This document shows, piece by piece, positions 15,860 to 23,668 of a stretch of DNA of 31,973 nucleotides. The stretch is from SHLQ01 sp964562985 (lineage in GTDB: Bacteria > Actinomycetota > Acidimicrobiia > Acidimicrobiales > SHLQ01), in assembly GCA_964562985.1 (NCBI GenBank), contig CAZLWE010000038.1:1-31973 (forward strand). Direction: 5' to 3'. Below the pieces are notes generated by a model that was not told the DNA's origin, searched no databases, and worked only from the letters and a program-made list of their open reading frames with translations. Position 1 is the first letter of the stretch, and each line of letters begins with the position of its first letter. A program made the translations under genes and the position numbers.

Positions 15860-16552
15860 ATGAACATGGCTGGGGGTTTCCTATATCGACTTAGCGTTGA
15901 GCATCAACAGATCATTCGATCCCAAGCATCCCTTCGTAAGGTTGAACGAGGCTCGAGGCTCTTCTTGCAAGGAGACAAACCAGCGGGCGTGTACTTCGTT
16001 GTTCAGGGCCATCTCAAGTTGACCGTGGGCAGTAGCGATGGTCGAGAAACGCTCGTTGGGATCGGGGGCTCCGGCGACCTGATCGGCGCTGGCTCGCTCT
16101 TCGGTGGTGACACCCATGCGACCAGTGCGTTCGCGTTGACCAAGCCCACCGAGGCTTTGGTACTTGATCATCCGTCGTTCAAGGAGTTACTGCGTACCGA
16201 CCCGGCCTTCAATGCCAGTGTGTTGGAAGAACTCAGTCGAAAGATTCGGGTTGCAACGCAGCGCCAACTCGAACTGGCTGTCGACGATGTCAATGGTCGC
16301 GTCGTTCGGCGGCTCAATGAACTGATTCAGCGGTTCGGTGAAGTGGCCGATGATGGTACTGCGGTACTCAAATCCCCGATCACGCAGCAGGACCTCGCAG
16401 TTTGGGCCGGGGTAAGTCGTCAGGCGGTGGTCAAGGAGCTGCGGAACCTGCGAGAGGCTGGCATTCTCCAGACGCGTGGCTCCCGTTTCGTGTTCTCCGA
16501 CGTTACGCGGCTCCATGATGGGTCCCCATCCGTCGGCGCCGGCGGTTCATAG
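15860..16552 (+). CDS. Crp/Fnr family transcriptional regulator
   Basis: 230 residues from the ATG at 15860. The N-terminal cyclic-nucleotide-binding-type beta barrel (about 5-120) contains LFLQGDKPAGVYFVVQGHLKLTV in shortened jelly-roll form and GDLIGAGSLFGG. A long dimerisation helix follows (about 120-155). The C-terminal helix-turn-helix (about 170-215) has ITQQDLAVWAGVSRQAVVKE. It lacks the cysteine cluster of FNR, so it is not an obvious oxygen sensor. The full cAMP-binding signature is not clear, so the ligand is unknown. It would bind DNA as a dimer. Methionine aminopeptidase begins 40 bp later with its own possible -10 box. Confidence 0.9.
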   Translation: MNMAGGFLYRLSVEHQQIIRSQASLRKVERGSRLFLQGDKPAGVYFVVQGHLKLTVGSSDGRETLVGIGGSGDLIGAGSLFGGDTHATSAFALTKPTEALVLDHPSFKELLRTDPAFNASVLEELSRKIRVATQRQLELAVDDVNGRVVRRLNELIQRFGEVADDGTAVLKSPITQQDLAVWAGVSRQAVVKELRNLREAGILQTRGSRFVFSDVTRLHDGSPSVGAGGS

Positions 16553-16592
16553 CGGCGGGCCGCCTCGGAGATCGCCGGTAAGCTGACGGGGA

Positions 16593-17561
16593 ATGGCTAA
16601 GCGCAAACGTAAACGCAACGCAAATACCGCACCGGTATCCGATCCTCCTGTTCGGCCGGGAATTATCGGCCTGAGTAGGTCGGTCCCCAGCACGATCGGA
16701 AAGCCGCCGTACGCCGATTCCGGGGACCCAGGGCCATCGCTTTCTAGCCTCGTGCGAACCCCCGACGAGCTCAATGCGATGCGTAAGGCAGGAGCCATGG
16801 CCGCAGAGGTACTGATCCATGCTGGTGGTTTCGTGGCGCCTGGAGTCACTACCGACAAGATCGATCAAATCGTTCACGACGAGTCGATTCGTCGTGGCGC
16901 CTACCCATCGCCGTTGAACTACCGAGGCTTTCCAAAGTCTGTCTGCACCTCGGTGAACGAGGTTATTTGCCATGGCATCCCCGATTCCCGTCCTCTCGAG
17001 GACGGCGACATCATCAACATCGATGTGACGGTCTACGTCGACGGAGTACATGGCGACAACAGCTGCACGTTCCTCGTCGGCGATGTCGACGAGCACTCGC
17101 GGCACTTGGTAGCCGAGACCTATGTCGCCATGATGGAAGGCATCAGAACCGTCAGGAATGGCTCCAAGGTGCACGACATCGGTCGGGCGATCGAGCGCCA
17201 CGCACGTGCCCAGAACCTTGGGGTAGTTCGAGAGTTCATCGGCCACGGAGTGGGAACCGACTTTCATAGCGACCTCCAGATCCCTCACTACTACGATCCC
17301 CGGGCAAAGACCGTTATCGAGACGGGGATGACGTTCACCGTCGAACCCATGCTGACGTTGGGAGACCCGGCTTTGTACCTCTGGGAAGATGAATGGACCG
17401 CGCTGACCCAAGACGGTCGTCGCAGCGCCCAGTTCGAACACACTCTGGTCGCGGCCGACGACGGCTACGAGCTGCTCACCGTCGCAGGAGATGGCACTAC
17501 CGCCGCCGAAATTTTCGCGCCTGAACCCAACGCGAGTTCGGCGCAGCCGACACTCGGCTAG
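16593..17561 (+). CDS. map: Methionine aminopeptidase type I (MapB-like)
   Basis: 322 residues. It removes the initiator methionine from nascent proteins and is normally essential. All five metal ligands of the pita-bread fold are present: Asp144 (NIDVTVYVD), Asp155 (HGDNS), His218 (GHGVG), Glu251 (FTVEPML) and Glu282 (QFEHT); the substrate-binding His127 is in VICHGIPD. A basic and proline-rich N-terminal extension of about 50 residues (MAKRKRKRN...) resembles the extension of actinobacterial MapB proteins that contact the ribosome. TAAGCT (16579-16584) lies 8 nt before the ATG as a possible leaderless -10. The stop lies in one arm of the 17558-17695 repeat element. Confidence 0.97.
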   Translation: MAKRKRKRNANTAPVSDPPVRPGIIGLSRSVPSTIGKPPYADSGDPGPSLSSLVRTPDELNAMRKAGAMAAEVLIHAGGFVAPGVTTDKIDQIVHDESIRRGAYPSPLNYRGFPKSVCTSVNEVICHGIPDSRPLEDGDIINIDVTVYVDGVHGDNSCTFLVGDVDEHSRHLVAETYVAMMEGIRTVRNGSKVHDIGRAIERHARAQNLGVVREFIGHGVGTDFHSDLQIPHYYDPRAKTVIETGMTFTVEPMLTLGDPALYLWEDEWTALTQDGRRSAQFEHTLVAADDGYELLTVAGDGTTAAEIFAPEPNASSAQPTLG

Positions 17562-17695
17562 CGAACGCAGTGAGCGGCGGCTGCACGGCATTACTTGTGC
17601 GGCGGGCGTTGCACGCAGCGTCCTCGCTCGCTGCGCTCCCTGCGGCTTTGATCCCTTAGGGGCCAGCGACTGCGAACCCCACGGGCGTTCGCTAG
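17558..17695. repeat. Palindromic intergenic repeat element, copy 1, between convergent genes
   Basis: This 138-bp stretch between the map and RNB stop codons is bounded by perfect 11-bp inverted arms: CTAGCGAACGC (17558-17568) and GCGTTCGCTAG (17685-17695). Each arm overlaps one gene's stop codon. The interior contains a second, imperfect inverted pair (about 17562-17590 against 17605-17640). Bases 17611-17646 read on the minus strand are identical over 36 nt to 31918-31953 at the right window edge, with looser similarity continuing. It may be a REP/MITE-like dispersed element and might also act as a bidirectional terminator. Confidence 0.65.
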
Positions 17696-19134
17696 ACGAG
17701 GTCGAACTTGACCTTGCGGTTTTCGATGTTGGCTTCGGTGAGGCGGACGGTTACCTCATCGCCTAGTCCGGCGTCTCCGTCGGCATAGGCGACTACGGCA
17801 GGGTCGCTGAGTTGCACGCGCACTCGGTTTCGCTTGTCGTCGACGTTGGTGACCAATCCGGCGAAAGTTTCGTCGACTCGATCGACCAACAACGCAGCCT
17901 CGAGCAGGTCGAGAACTCCGCGGTCGAGGTTCCCTTCACGGTTTCGGGCGTCGCCCAAGAGTTTCGGCAGCTCAGGAAGGGCCTCGAGCGTCCAATCTGG
18001 CGGTTGTGTACCAGCTATTGCGGCAAGTACGCACTCGTTGGCGAAACGGTCGCCGAGGCGGCGTAGCGGGGCGGTGACGTGGGCATAGTCGGAGGCGATC
18101 GCTGAGTGTTGGGTGTGCTTTGGCAGGTCTCCGTCGAAGGCAACGTAGCCAGCGCCGCGTAGTCCGCGTGCCGATTGCGCGATCATCGCTGCTTCCTGCG
18201 GATCGTTCGGGTCGAGGCTGCGAACGGCGTCGGGGAAGCTGAGGGATTTGGGCCATTCAATACCGAGTGCTCGGGCGATGTGGCGCAGTTCGTTTATCGT
18301 CCGGTCGTCGGGTGTAGGGAGGGTCCGGAGGATACCCGTACCGCCCTTCAACATGATGTCCGCGGCGGCGATACCTGTCAGCAAGCTGATCTGAGCGTTC
18401 CAGCCCTCAATCGGCAAGGACTCGTCATAGACGAGTTGGAAGCCCGTATCGGTCGTGACCACTTCCTGGGATGCCAATCGCAACGAAACGGCTCCCCGTT
18501 CGACTTCGAGCGCCTCTCGGCGCATACCCACCTCACGAAGGCCGAGGAGCCCTTCGTGCTCACCTTGCTCCAGCAGTTCGGCTGCGTCGCGATAGGAGAG
18601 CTGTGCGCGTGACCGGACGGTCGCGCGCTCCAGGATCGCGTCGGTGATGTGGCCGGTCTCGTCCAGGTCGATCGTCCACAGCAGACTTTGTCGGTCTTGA
18701 TCGGGCAGGAGACTCGCGGCTGCCTCGCTAATCGCCATGGGGTGAAGCGGTGCTCGCCCATCGGGGGAGTACATGGTGGCCCCTCGTTCGCGTGATTCAC
18801 GGTCTATGAGTCCGCCTGGCGTTACCCACGCTGCGACGTCGGCGATGGCGTAGAAGACCCGCCAGCCCTGCGATGTCTTTTCGACGTGAACAGCTTGGTC
18901 GAGGTCCATGGACCCGGGCGGGTCGATCGTAACCAACTCAAGATCGGTCCGATCGATGACGGTTGCCCCTGCGCTGCCTTGTGGGATCCCCGCTCCGGCT
19001 GCTGCACTGGCCTCAGCCTCCGCAACCACTTCGTCGGAGAAGGCCTCGGGGATATCCAGCTCGTCCCGTAGTCGATTGAGCCCTCGGCAAATATTTGCTT
19101 GAGACGGTGAACAGCGATAGTGCAGACGAGCCAT
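17692..19134 (-). CDS. RNB-domain exoribonuclease (RNase II/R family), short actinobacterial type
   Basis: 480 residues from the ATG at 19134, 22 bp after the preceding gene; TAATCT (19141-19146) could be its own -10. A short N-terminal part leads to the RNB catalytic domain with DPPGSMDLDQAVHVE. Asp71, Asp77 and Asp79 match three of the four active-site acids of RNase II, while the fourth (Asp210 in E. coli) is Gln80. Further RNB features are FYAIADVAAWV, RGATMYSPDG and APLRRLGDRFANE. The usual N-terminal cold-shock domains are missing and the C-terminal part is short. It should degrade RNA 3' to 5' in the cytoplasm. The Asp-to-Gln change may lower or alter metal use. I recall a similar DLDQ motif from other actinobacterial members, so it may be a subfamily trait. 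Confidence 0.88.
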   Translation of the reverse strand: MARLHYRCSPSQANICRGLNRLRDELDIPEAFSDEVVAEAEASAAAGAGIPQGSAGATVIDRTDLELVTIDPPGSMDLDQAVHVEKTSQGWRVFYAIADVAAWVTPGGLIDRESRERGATMYSPDGRAPLHPMAISEAAASLLPDQDRQSLLWTIDLDETGHITDAILERATVRSRAQLSYRDAAELLEQGEHEGLLGLREVGMRREALEVERGAVSLRLASQEVVTTDTGFQLVYDESLPIEGWNAQISLLTGIAAADIMLKGGTGILRTLPTPDDRTINELRHIARALGIEWPKSLSFPDAVRSLDPNDPQEAAMIAQSARGLRGAGYVAFDGDLPKHTQHSAIASDYAHVTAPLRRLGDRFANECVLAAIAGTQPPDWTLEALPELPKLLGDARNREGNLDRGVLDLLEAALLVDRVDETFAGLVTNVDDKRNRVRVQLSDPAVVAYADGDAGLGDEVTVRLTEANIENRKVKFDLV

Positions 19135-19156
19135 GTCGTCAGATTATCTGGCTCGC

Positions 19157-20677
19157 TTATCGCAGCGATGCACCGCCCGCTTCTGGCAACTCAACCCAGA
19201 TTCGTCCGGGAAGGAGTTCGACTGGGGCGCCGTTGGCATCGAAGTATTGCGTGACCGCGTTGCCGCGTGTTTTTTCCCACGTGCCACGGATGAGTTGCCC
19301 CTCGGTGAAGATCCACGCGGTGCCGCTTCCAACCAGGAGAGCCTCGGGGGAGTTACGGTCTGCGGCACTCACGCCGTAGGTCGTGAATTGCACAATGACC
19401 GTCTCTGGGGCGGTACGAGCGCCTCCGGTATCTACGGTTGCGGCGCCGTCCTGAGTCCGTGCCCAACCCGACCCGTTCCAGTCGTAGAGGACGGTGGTAT
19501 TCGGGTAGGCGACCCGCACGCCGCCGGCCGCTTCAGTGGCGTTGGGAAGGTTGGTTCCCGGGCGACGAATGTTGAACAGCTCCGGTGGCGCACCGCCGGC
19601 GCTTCCTCCAGCGTTTCTCAATGCTCCGGTAGAGGAGAAGAGGTTGTGCGGTGCAGGCCGACCGCTGTTTCGGAAATACGCGCCGCCGGCAGAGGTGGCC
19701 GCACCGATGTTGACCAGCGAGGAGTTGTTCACGGCCGTCGTGGTGATCTGGTTTGCTCCTGAGTTCGCGAACAGTGGACGATTGAGCGGCCTCAGCAAGT
19801 TGATATCGGTCGTGCGCATCGAACGCACGGGGCCGACGGTTCCGACCTCTTGGGAATGGAAGACCGCCGCGTAGCGGGTCACTCCGCCTTCGACCATCTC
19901 GACGTACACAACGTCGGCGTTGTTGATACCGGATTGTGGTCGGGCCCGTGGAACGTTGTCGATCTTCACCACGAGCGCCGGACGGCTGTTGCCATTCGGG
20001 TTCGCTCGCCCAGTGAGTACGGACCGGTTGTCCGCATTTCGGTACCATTCGAGCGCTTCACCAACACTGATGAGCTGTCGGCGGGCCTCGTCAAGATCGA
20101 ACTGCAGCCCGCGCACGAGGGCGTCGATCGTCAATAGGCGTTCCGCCGATACTTGGCGCTGAGCGAGGAGACCAGGAAGGTTGGCCTGCAGCGATTGGGT
20201 TTGCGAGTCGATATCGGCGATCGTCGAATCGGCTTCTTCGAGGATCGACTCGTAGATTTCCTGACGCTGAAATGGCGTTGGGTCGTTTTCGGCGGCGGCG
20301 AGTCCCTGCACGAGCGCCTCTTGAGCGGGTTCGCCGGAAACGAAGCGCTCCAAGGCGACGTTTACGCGGATACTCGCCGGTTCGCGTCGGCTAAGGGCCA
20401 ACAGTTCGAGGGCATCGGTGGAACCTTCGATCGCGGCGGTCGCATTATCGATATCGAGGACTACCTGAGCTCGCTCGGTGAAGAGATCTTCCAATCCTGC
20501 TTCGGCGTCTGCGATCTCGGCGACGAGCGCCTGTTCTTCGGCTTCGAGGCGCTCTTCATCTGTCTGGGCGCCCTGCGCCCCGACCGGGGCGGCCGTCGTC
20601 GCAACAAGGGCGAGGGCCGAGAGCAGCGCGAGGAGGGTGCGCCAGAGGGTGCTTCTCCTAATTGAACGATTAGCCAT
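19157..20677 (-). CDS. Exported coiled-coil DUF3048 (YerB-like) protein
   Basis: 506 residues. The ATG at 20677 has GGAGA 8 nt upstream and overlaps the end of the sigma-like gene by 8 bp. A Sec signal peptide (about 1-36, ending APVGAQ) is followed by a long, Glu/Ala/Leu-rich predicted coiled coil (about 40-205), then DUF3048 (about 225-500). Recognisable DUF3048 pieces are ALVVKIDNVPRARPQSG, ADVVYVEMVEGGVTRYAAVFHS, VGPVRSMRTTDI and RTAPETVIVQF. The function of DUF3048/YerB is not established. Most members I know are lipoproteins without such a long coiled coil, so the fusion is unusual. Tight coupling to the sigma-like gene suggests a joint envelope function. Confidence 0.85.
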   Translation of the reverse strand: MANRSIRRSTLWRTLLALLSALALVATTAAPVGAQGAQTDEERLEAEEQALVAEIADAEAGLEDLFTERAQVVLDIDNATAAIEGSTDALELLALSRREPASIRVNVALERFVSGEPAQEALVQGLAAAENDPTPFQRQEIYESILEEADSTIADIDSQTQSLQANLPGLLAQRQVSAERLLTIDALVRGLQFDLDEARRQLISVGEALEWYRNADNRSVLTGRANPNGNSRPALVVKIDNVPRARPQSGINNADVVYVEMVEGGVTRYAAVFHSQEVGTVGPVRSMRTTDINLLRPLNRPLFANSGANQITTTAVNNSSLVNIGAATSAGGAYFRNSGRPAPHNLFSSTGALRNAGGSAGGAPPELFNIRRPGTNLPNATEAAGGVRVAYPNTTVLYDWNGSGWARTQDGAATVDTGGARTAPETVIVQFTTYGVSAADRNSPEALLVGSGTAWIFTEGQLIRGTWEKTRGNAVTQYFDANGAPVELLPGRIWVELPEAGGASLR

Positions 20678-21494
20678 CGACAGTCTCCTGAACACCCGCC
20701 GGGTCGATCAACGACGGACGTTCCGCGGACCCAGGTCTCGTAATAAAGATTGCAACCACAACAAGAATAATGGCCACAATTATGACCGTTGCCCACTTGG
20801 AGCGACGTTCATCTCGTTCGGGTATCACAGGAAAGTCGGATTCTCTCCAGTCGTACCCAAGTACTTTGTGGCTCATCTCTCGCTTGGAGTAGGGCTCGAC
20901 CACCTGCGGAAGGGCTCCCGTCCGAGGAGGCACCGCCTGCAAGAACATGTGTGGCTTCATCGAGGAGTTCACCGAAAACTCCTCGCGCGCTTTGACAAAA
21001 AGCCGAGCAACCTTGCGTGGGCGAAGGTCCAGGGCGTGGGAGAGATACAGCGGTGTCACGTCGTATCGGTATCGCAGGATCAGCGCGATTTTGTAATCGG
21101 CACGCATCTCTTGGAGGGTGTCGGCGAGGAAGTGTGCACTTCGATGACGATCCTCGATTTCTAGGAGTGCCGAACTTGTGCGCCTCCCGGCGACCTCCTC
21201 GAGGTACTGATGCGCTTCGTTGCTCGCAATCGATGCCAGCCACGCCGTGTAGGCCGGGGGCGGTGGGAGCGCGTGTGCGTTGTAACGGCTCACGGCAATC
21301 CGAAAGGTGATGACCGTTAGACGAAGGGCCTCAGCCTCGTCTTTGACGAGGAACCAACAGACGTCGTACACCATCGCCGCTGCGTTGTGGTTTACCACCA
21401 GCGGCGAATCGAAATACATGTTTCGCCAGTCCCCGGCCGTGACGGGTGGGAAGGTCCCGTATGGCTCAAGGGTGGTGGTCGTCTCGGTGGACAT
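20670..21494 (-). CDS. ECF-sigma-like protein with C-terminal transmembrane anchor
   Basis: 274 residues from the ATG at 21494; TACTAT lies 9 nt upstream (21504-21509). Residues 35-100 resemble sigma-70 region 2 (MVYDVCWFLVKDEAEALRLT, then TAWLASIASNEAHQYLEE). Residues about 120-175 resemble region 4 (LADTLQEMRADYKIALILRY, then LSHALDLRPRKVARLFVKAR). A linker of about 55 residues follows, then positive charges (RDERRSK) and one transmembrane helix (about 234-252) with a short tail outside, which places the sigma-like part in the cytoplasm. The region 2 -10-recognition surface is degenerate, so it may be an active membrane-tethered sigma factor, a latent one released by proteolysis, or a sigma-derived protein with another role. 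No separate anti-sigma gene is next to it. Confidence 0.7.
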   Translation of the reverse strand: MSTETTTTLEPYGTFPPVTAGDWRNMYFDSPLVVNHNAAAMVYDVCWFLVKDEAEALRLTVITFRIAVSRYNAHALPPPPAYTAWLASIASNEAHQYLEEVAGRRTSSALLEIEDRHRSAHFLADTLQEMRADYKIALILRYRYDVTPLYLSHALDLRPRKVARLFVKAREEFSVNSSMKPHMFLQAVPPRTGALPQVVEPYSKREMSHKVLGYDWRESDFPVIPERDERRSKWATVIIVAIILVVVAIFITRPGSAERPSLIDPAGVQETVDG

Positions 21495-21529
21495 AGCGGA
21501 GCCATAGTAGTGCTCCGAGCTAAATGGAG

Positions 21530-22342
21530 CTAACGCCGCTGGCAGAACCGGCAATAGGTCGTGGTGCGAGCGTCAAGGGTGATGCGTGCCAATGCACGGC
21601 CACAAGAGACGCAGGGCTCTCCGTAGCGACCGTAGACAGCTAGATCGTTTTGGTTCGAACCGCGCTCACCGTCCACGTGGGCGTAGTCGCGCAGCGTTGT
21701 TCCACCGTTGTCGATCCCAGACTGCAAAACGGAGCGGATTGTGTCTGCCAGCGTGTGGCAGCGCTCCCTCCCGACTCGGCGAGCCTGAGGATTGATGCGG
21801 GCGGCAAACAGCGCTTCGTCGGCATAGATGTTGCCGACTCCTGCGACCGGTCGTTGGCTGAGCAACTGCGTTTTCACGGGTCTCGAACTTCGGGCGAGTG
21901 AGCGATAGAGCGAGTCGCCCGTGAAGTCATCACTCAGAGGCTCGGGGCCCATGTGATGCAGCGTGGCGATCGAACTGTAGTCCCCCGCTTGCACCGCGTG
22001 GAGACGGCCGAAACGCCGAATATCGGTGAAGATGAGGGTGTGGCCATCGTCCAAACCCCACCACGCTCGAACATGGTTTCCCGTAACGGCATCAACGTCG
22101 TCGGGTTCTGCTATTGAGAACTGGCCCGTCATCCCAAGATGCGCGATCAACTCTCGGTCGTCGTCGAGTTCGAAAATAAGGTACTTGCCTCGGCGGCTGA
22201 TCGCCTCGATGGCCGCGCCCACCGCTTCGAGCGCCGGGGTGAACTTCGCGCTCCAGTGCGAGTCGGCACTGCGAATCTGCGTGCCGGTCACCTCGGGTTC
22301 GAGCTGGCGCCGAATCGTCTCGACCTCCGGCAGTTCAGGCAT
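21530..22342 (-). CDS. mutM: Formamidopyrimidine-DNA glycosylase
   Basis: 270 residues. It removes 8-oxoguanine and ring-opened purines from DNA by base excision repair. The N-terminal MPELPEVETIRR gives the catalytic Pro2 (Schiff-base nucleophile) and Glu3; Lys53 in RGKYLIFEL is the conserved lysine. The helix-two-turn-helix part contains VGNIYADEALF. The C-terminal zinc finger has Cys244, Cys247, Cys264 and Cys267. Residues and length are canonical. It heads a packed minus-strand series with the sigma-like, DUF3048 and RNB genes (gaps of 35 bp or less). The start codon sits inside a perfect 15-bp palindrome that also contains its -10 box. Confidence 0.96.
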   Translation of the reverse strand: MPELPEVETIRRQLEPEVTGTQIRSADSHWSAKFTPALEAVGAAIEAISRRGKYLIFELDDDRELIAHLGMTGQFSIAEPDDVDAVTGNHVRAWWGLDDGHTLIFTDIRRFGRLHAVQAGDYSSIATLHHMGPEPLSDDFTGDSLYRSLARSSRPVKTQLLSQRPVAGVGNIYADEALFAARINPQARRVGRERCHTLADTIRSVLQSGIDNGGTTLRDYAHVDGERGSNQNDLAVYGRYGEPCVSCGRALARITLDARTTTYCRFCQRR

Positions 22343-22355
22343 ACCTTCAAGGTAT
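22341..22355. promoter_or_regulatory. Perfect palindrome overlapping -10 box and start codon of mutM
   Basis: ATACCTT-C-AAGGTAT spans 22341-22355. On the minus strand it holds TACCTT (22349-22354) 6 nt before the ATG, a leaderless -10. A protein bound here would block both the promoter and the start codon, so it is a good operator candidate. Confidence 0.5.
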
Positions 22356-22453
22356 CGGCCGTTGTTCAGCCCTGGGGAGCTTGCTCACTAACCGAGTTTC
22401 TTGCTTCGCGGCGAAACACCGCCTTCCCCAGAGCCCAATGAGGTGGCGTTAGC

Positions 22454-23668
22454 ATGTCGGTCGATATGAGTTCTGAGTCGTCCTCTAGCAGCGCGTTGCG
22501 TAAACGCTTTCTTGGTGAGCTTGAGAATTCCACGGTCGTCCTCGACTCGGTGGACACCGCCGCGGTCGCTGAGGCCTGGGCGTCGAGTGCGATTGCCGAA
22601 TGGCTGGCTCTTGACGGAGCGGTTGGTGCGTTGGCGGCGAACGTGGACACGCATTCCGATGCCCAGAAGGTAGTCCGCTGGTTAGAAGGGGGTGACATAC
22701 CCGGCGGCGACGGTTGGCTCGGCGATGTCGGTACCCATGCACCGGTGGAGGCCTGGGAGCTCGCCGACCCCCAGGCGCCAGAAGAACGAGGAGTAATTGT
22801 TTCCTTTGAGGCGCAGAGCGGTGATCGCCATGACGTCTCGGTCACCGTCGCGGACGGACAGTTGCTGGCTGTCGTTGTCGGACCAGAGGGCCTGGCCGCA
22901 GCGACGGCAGAGGATGACGCCGGTGATGGGTTGGTCGCGCAGCCGCTTTCGGTTGCGGACGCAGCCTCGATCATCCGGCAGGCCACGTCGTCGATTGCGC
23001 CGGATCTTTCCGTGATCTCCGAAGCGTCACTTCCACTGCTGTTTCGACGGTTTGGAATCCCGCTCGGGCTGCCGCAACCAGAATCTGGCGAAGCGGTGGA
23101 GCTGCCCGAGAGAGACCGTGAATTAGACCAGTACGGCGCTGACGTCATCGGTTCTGCGCTCAGAGCTGAACTCGCAGCGGACATGCCCGAATCGGTGAAC
23201 GACGCGCTCGTCGAGTGTCGAGAGCGATTCGAACGTTCCGACCCCGACGCGTTGACCTTGGCAGAGGTCGCCGATTGGTCGGCCACGGGTGAACTGTCGG
23301 CCAGCGATCTCGTACTGCTTGCCGGCGGATACCTTGCGCCAGTCACCCTCGCACCTCACTTCGGCGCCGAGCAGCAGTCGCTCGTCGAGCTCGAAGTCGC
23401 AGACTGGATCGGGGTGGTTCTCGGCTTGGTGCGAGCCCCGGTCGGTACCGAGGTCGACGGCTCCATGCTTGTGCGGGCGATCAATACGGCGCCAGAGATC
23501 ACGACGAGCATTCCGAAGAAGCATGCTGCAGCGTTGGCTTGGACGTTTGAAACGATGTTGTACGCATGGGAAGTGACCGGAGTCCTGCGCGATGGAGCGG
23601 TCGGTCCGGCGGCTCGATGGATCCTGCCTCAAGCGGCGCTTCAGGCTTGGGGCGCAGATTCGTCCTGA
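22454..23668 (+). CDS. Acidic cytoplasmic protein of unknown function
   Basis: 404 residues. The start ATG at 22454 has GAGGTGG (22440-22446) 7 nt upstream. There is no signal peptide and no transmembrane segment. It is acidic and rich in Ala, Val, Ser, Asp and Glu. I recognise no motif or family. The N-terminal half contains alternating hydrophobic strands (DRHDVSVTVADGQLLAVVVG); the C-terminal half looks helical (LTLAEVADWSATGELSASDL, HAAALAWTFETMLYAW). It is divergent from mutM and its 3' end overlaps the convergent unknown gene by 28 bp. The steady coding bias across its whole length and the good ribosome-binding site support a real gene. Confidence 0.7.
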   Translation: MSVDMSSESSSSSALRKRFLGELENSTVVLDSVDTAAVAEAWASSAIAEWLALDGAVGALAANVDTHSDAQKVVRWLEGGDIPGGDGWLGDVGTHAPVEAWELADPQAPEERGVIVSFEAQSGDRHDVSVTVADGQLLAVVVGPEGLAAATAEDDAGDGLVAQPLSVADAASIIRQATSSIAPDLSVISEASLPLLFRRFGIPLGLPQPESGEAVELPERDRELDQYGADVIGSALRAELAADMPESVNDALVECRERFERSDPDALTLAEVADWSATGELSASDLVLLAGGYLAPVTLAPHFGAEQQSLVELEVADWIGVVLGLVRAPVGTEVDGSMLVRAINTAPEITTSIPKKHAAALAWTFETMLYAWEVTGVLRDGAVGPAARWILPQAALQAWGADSS

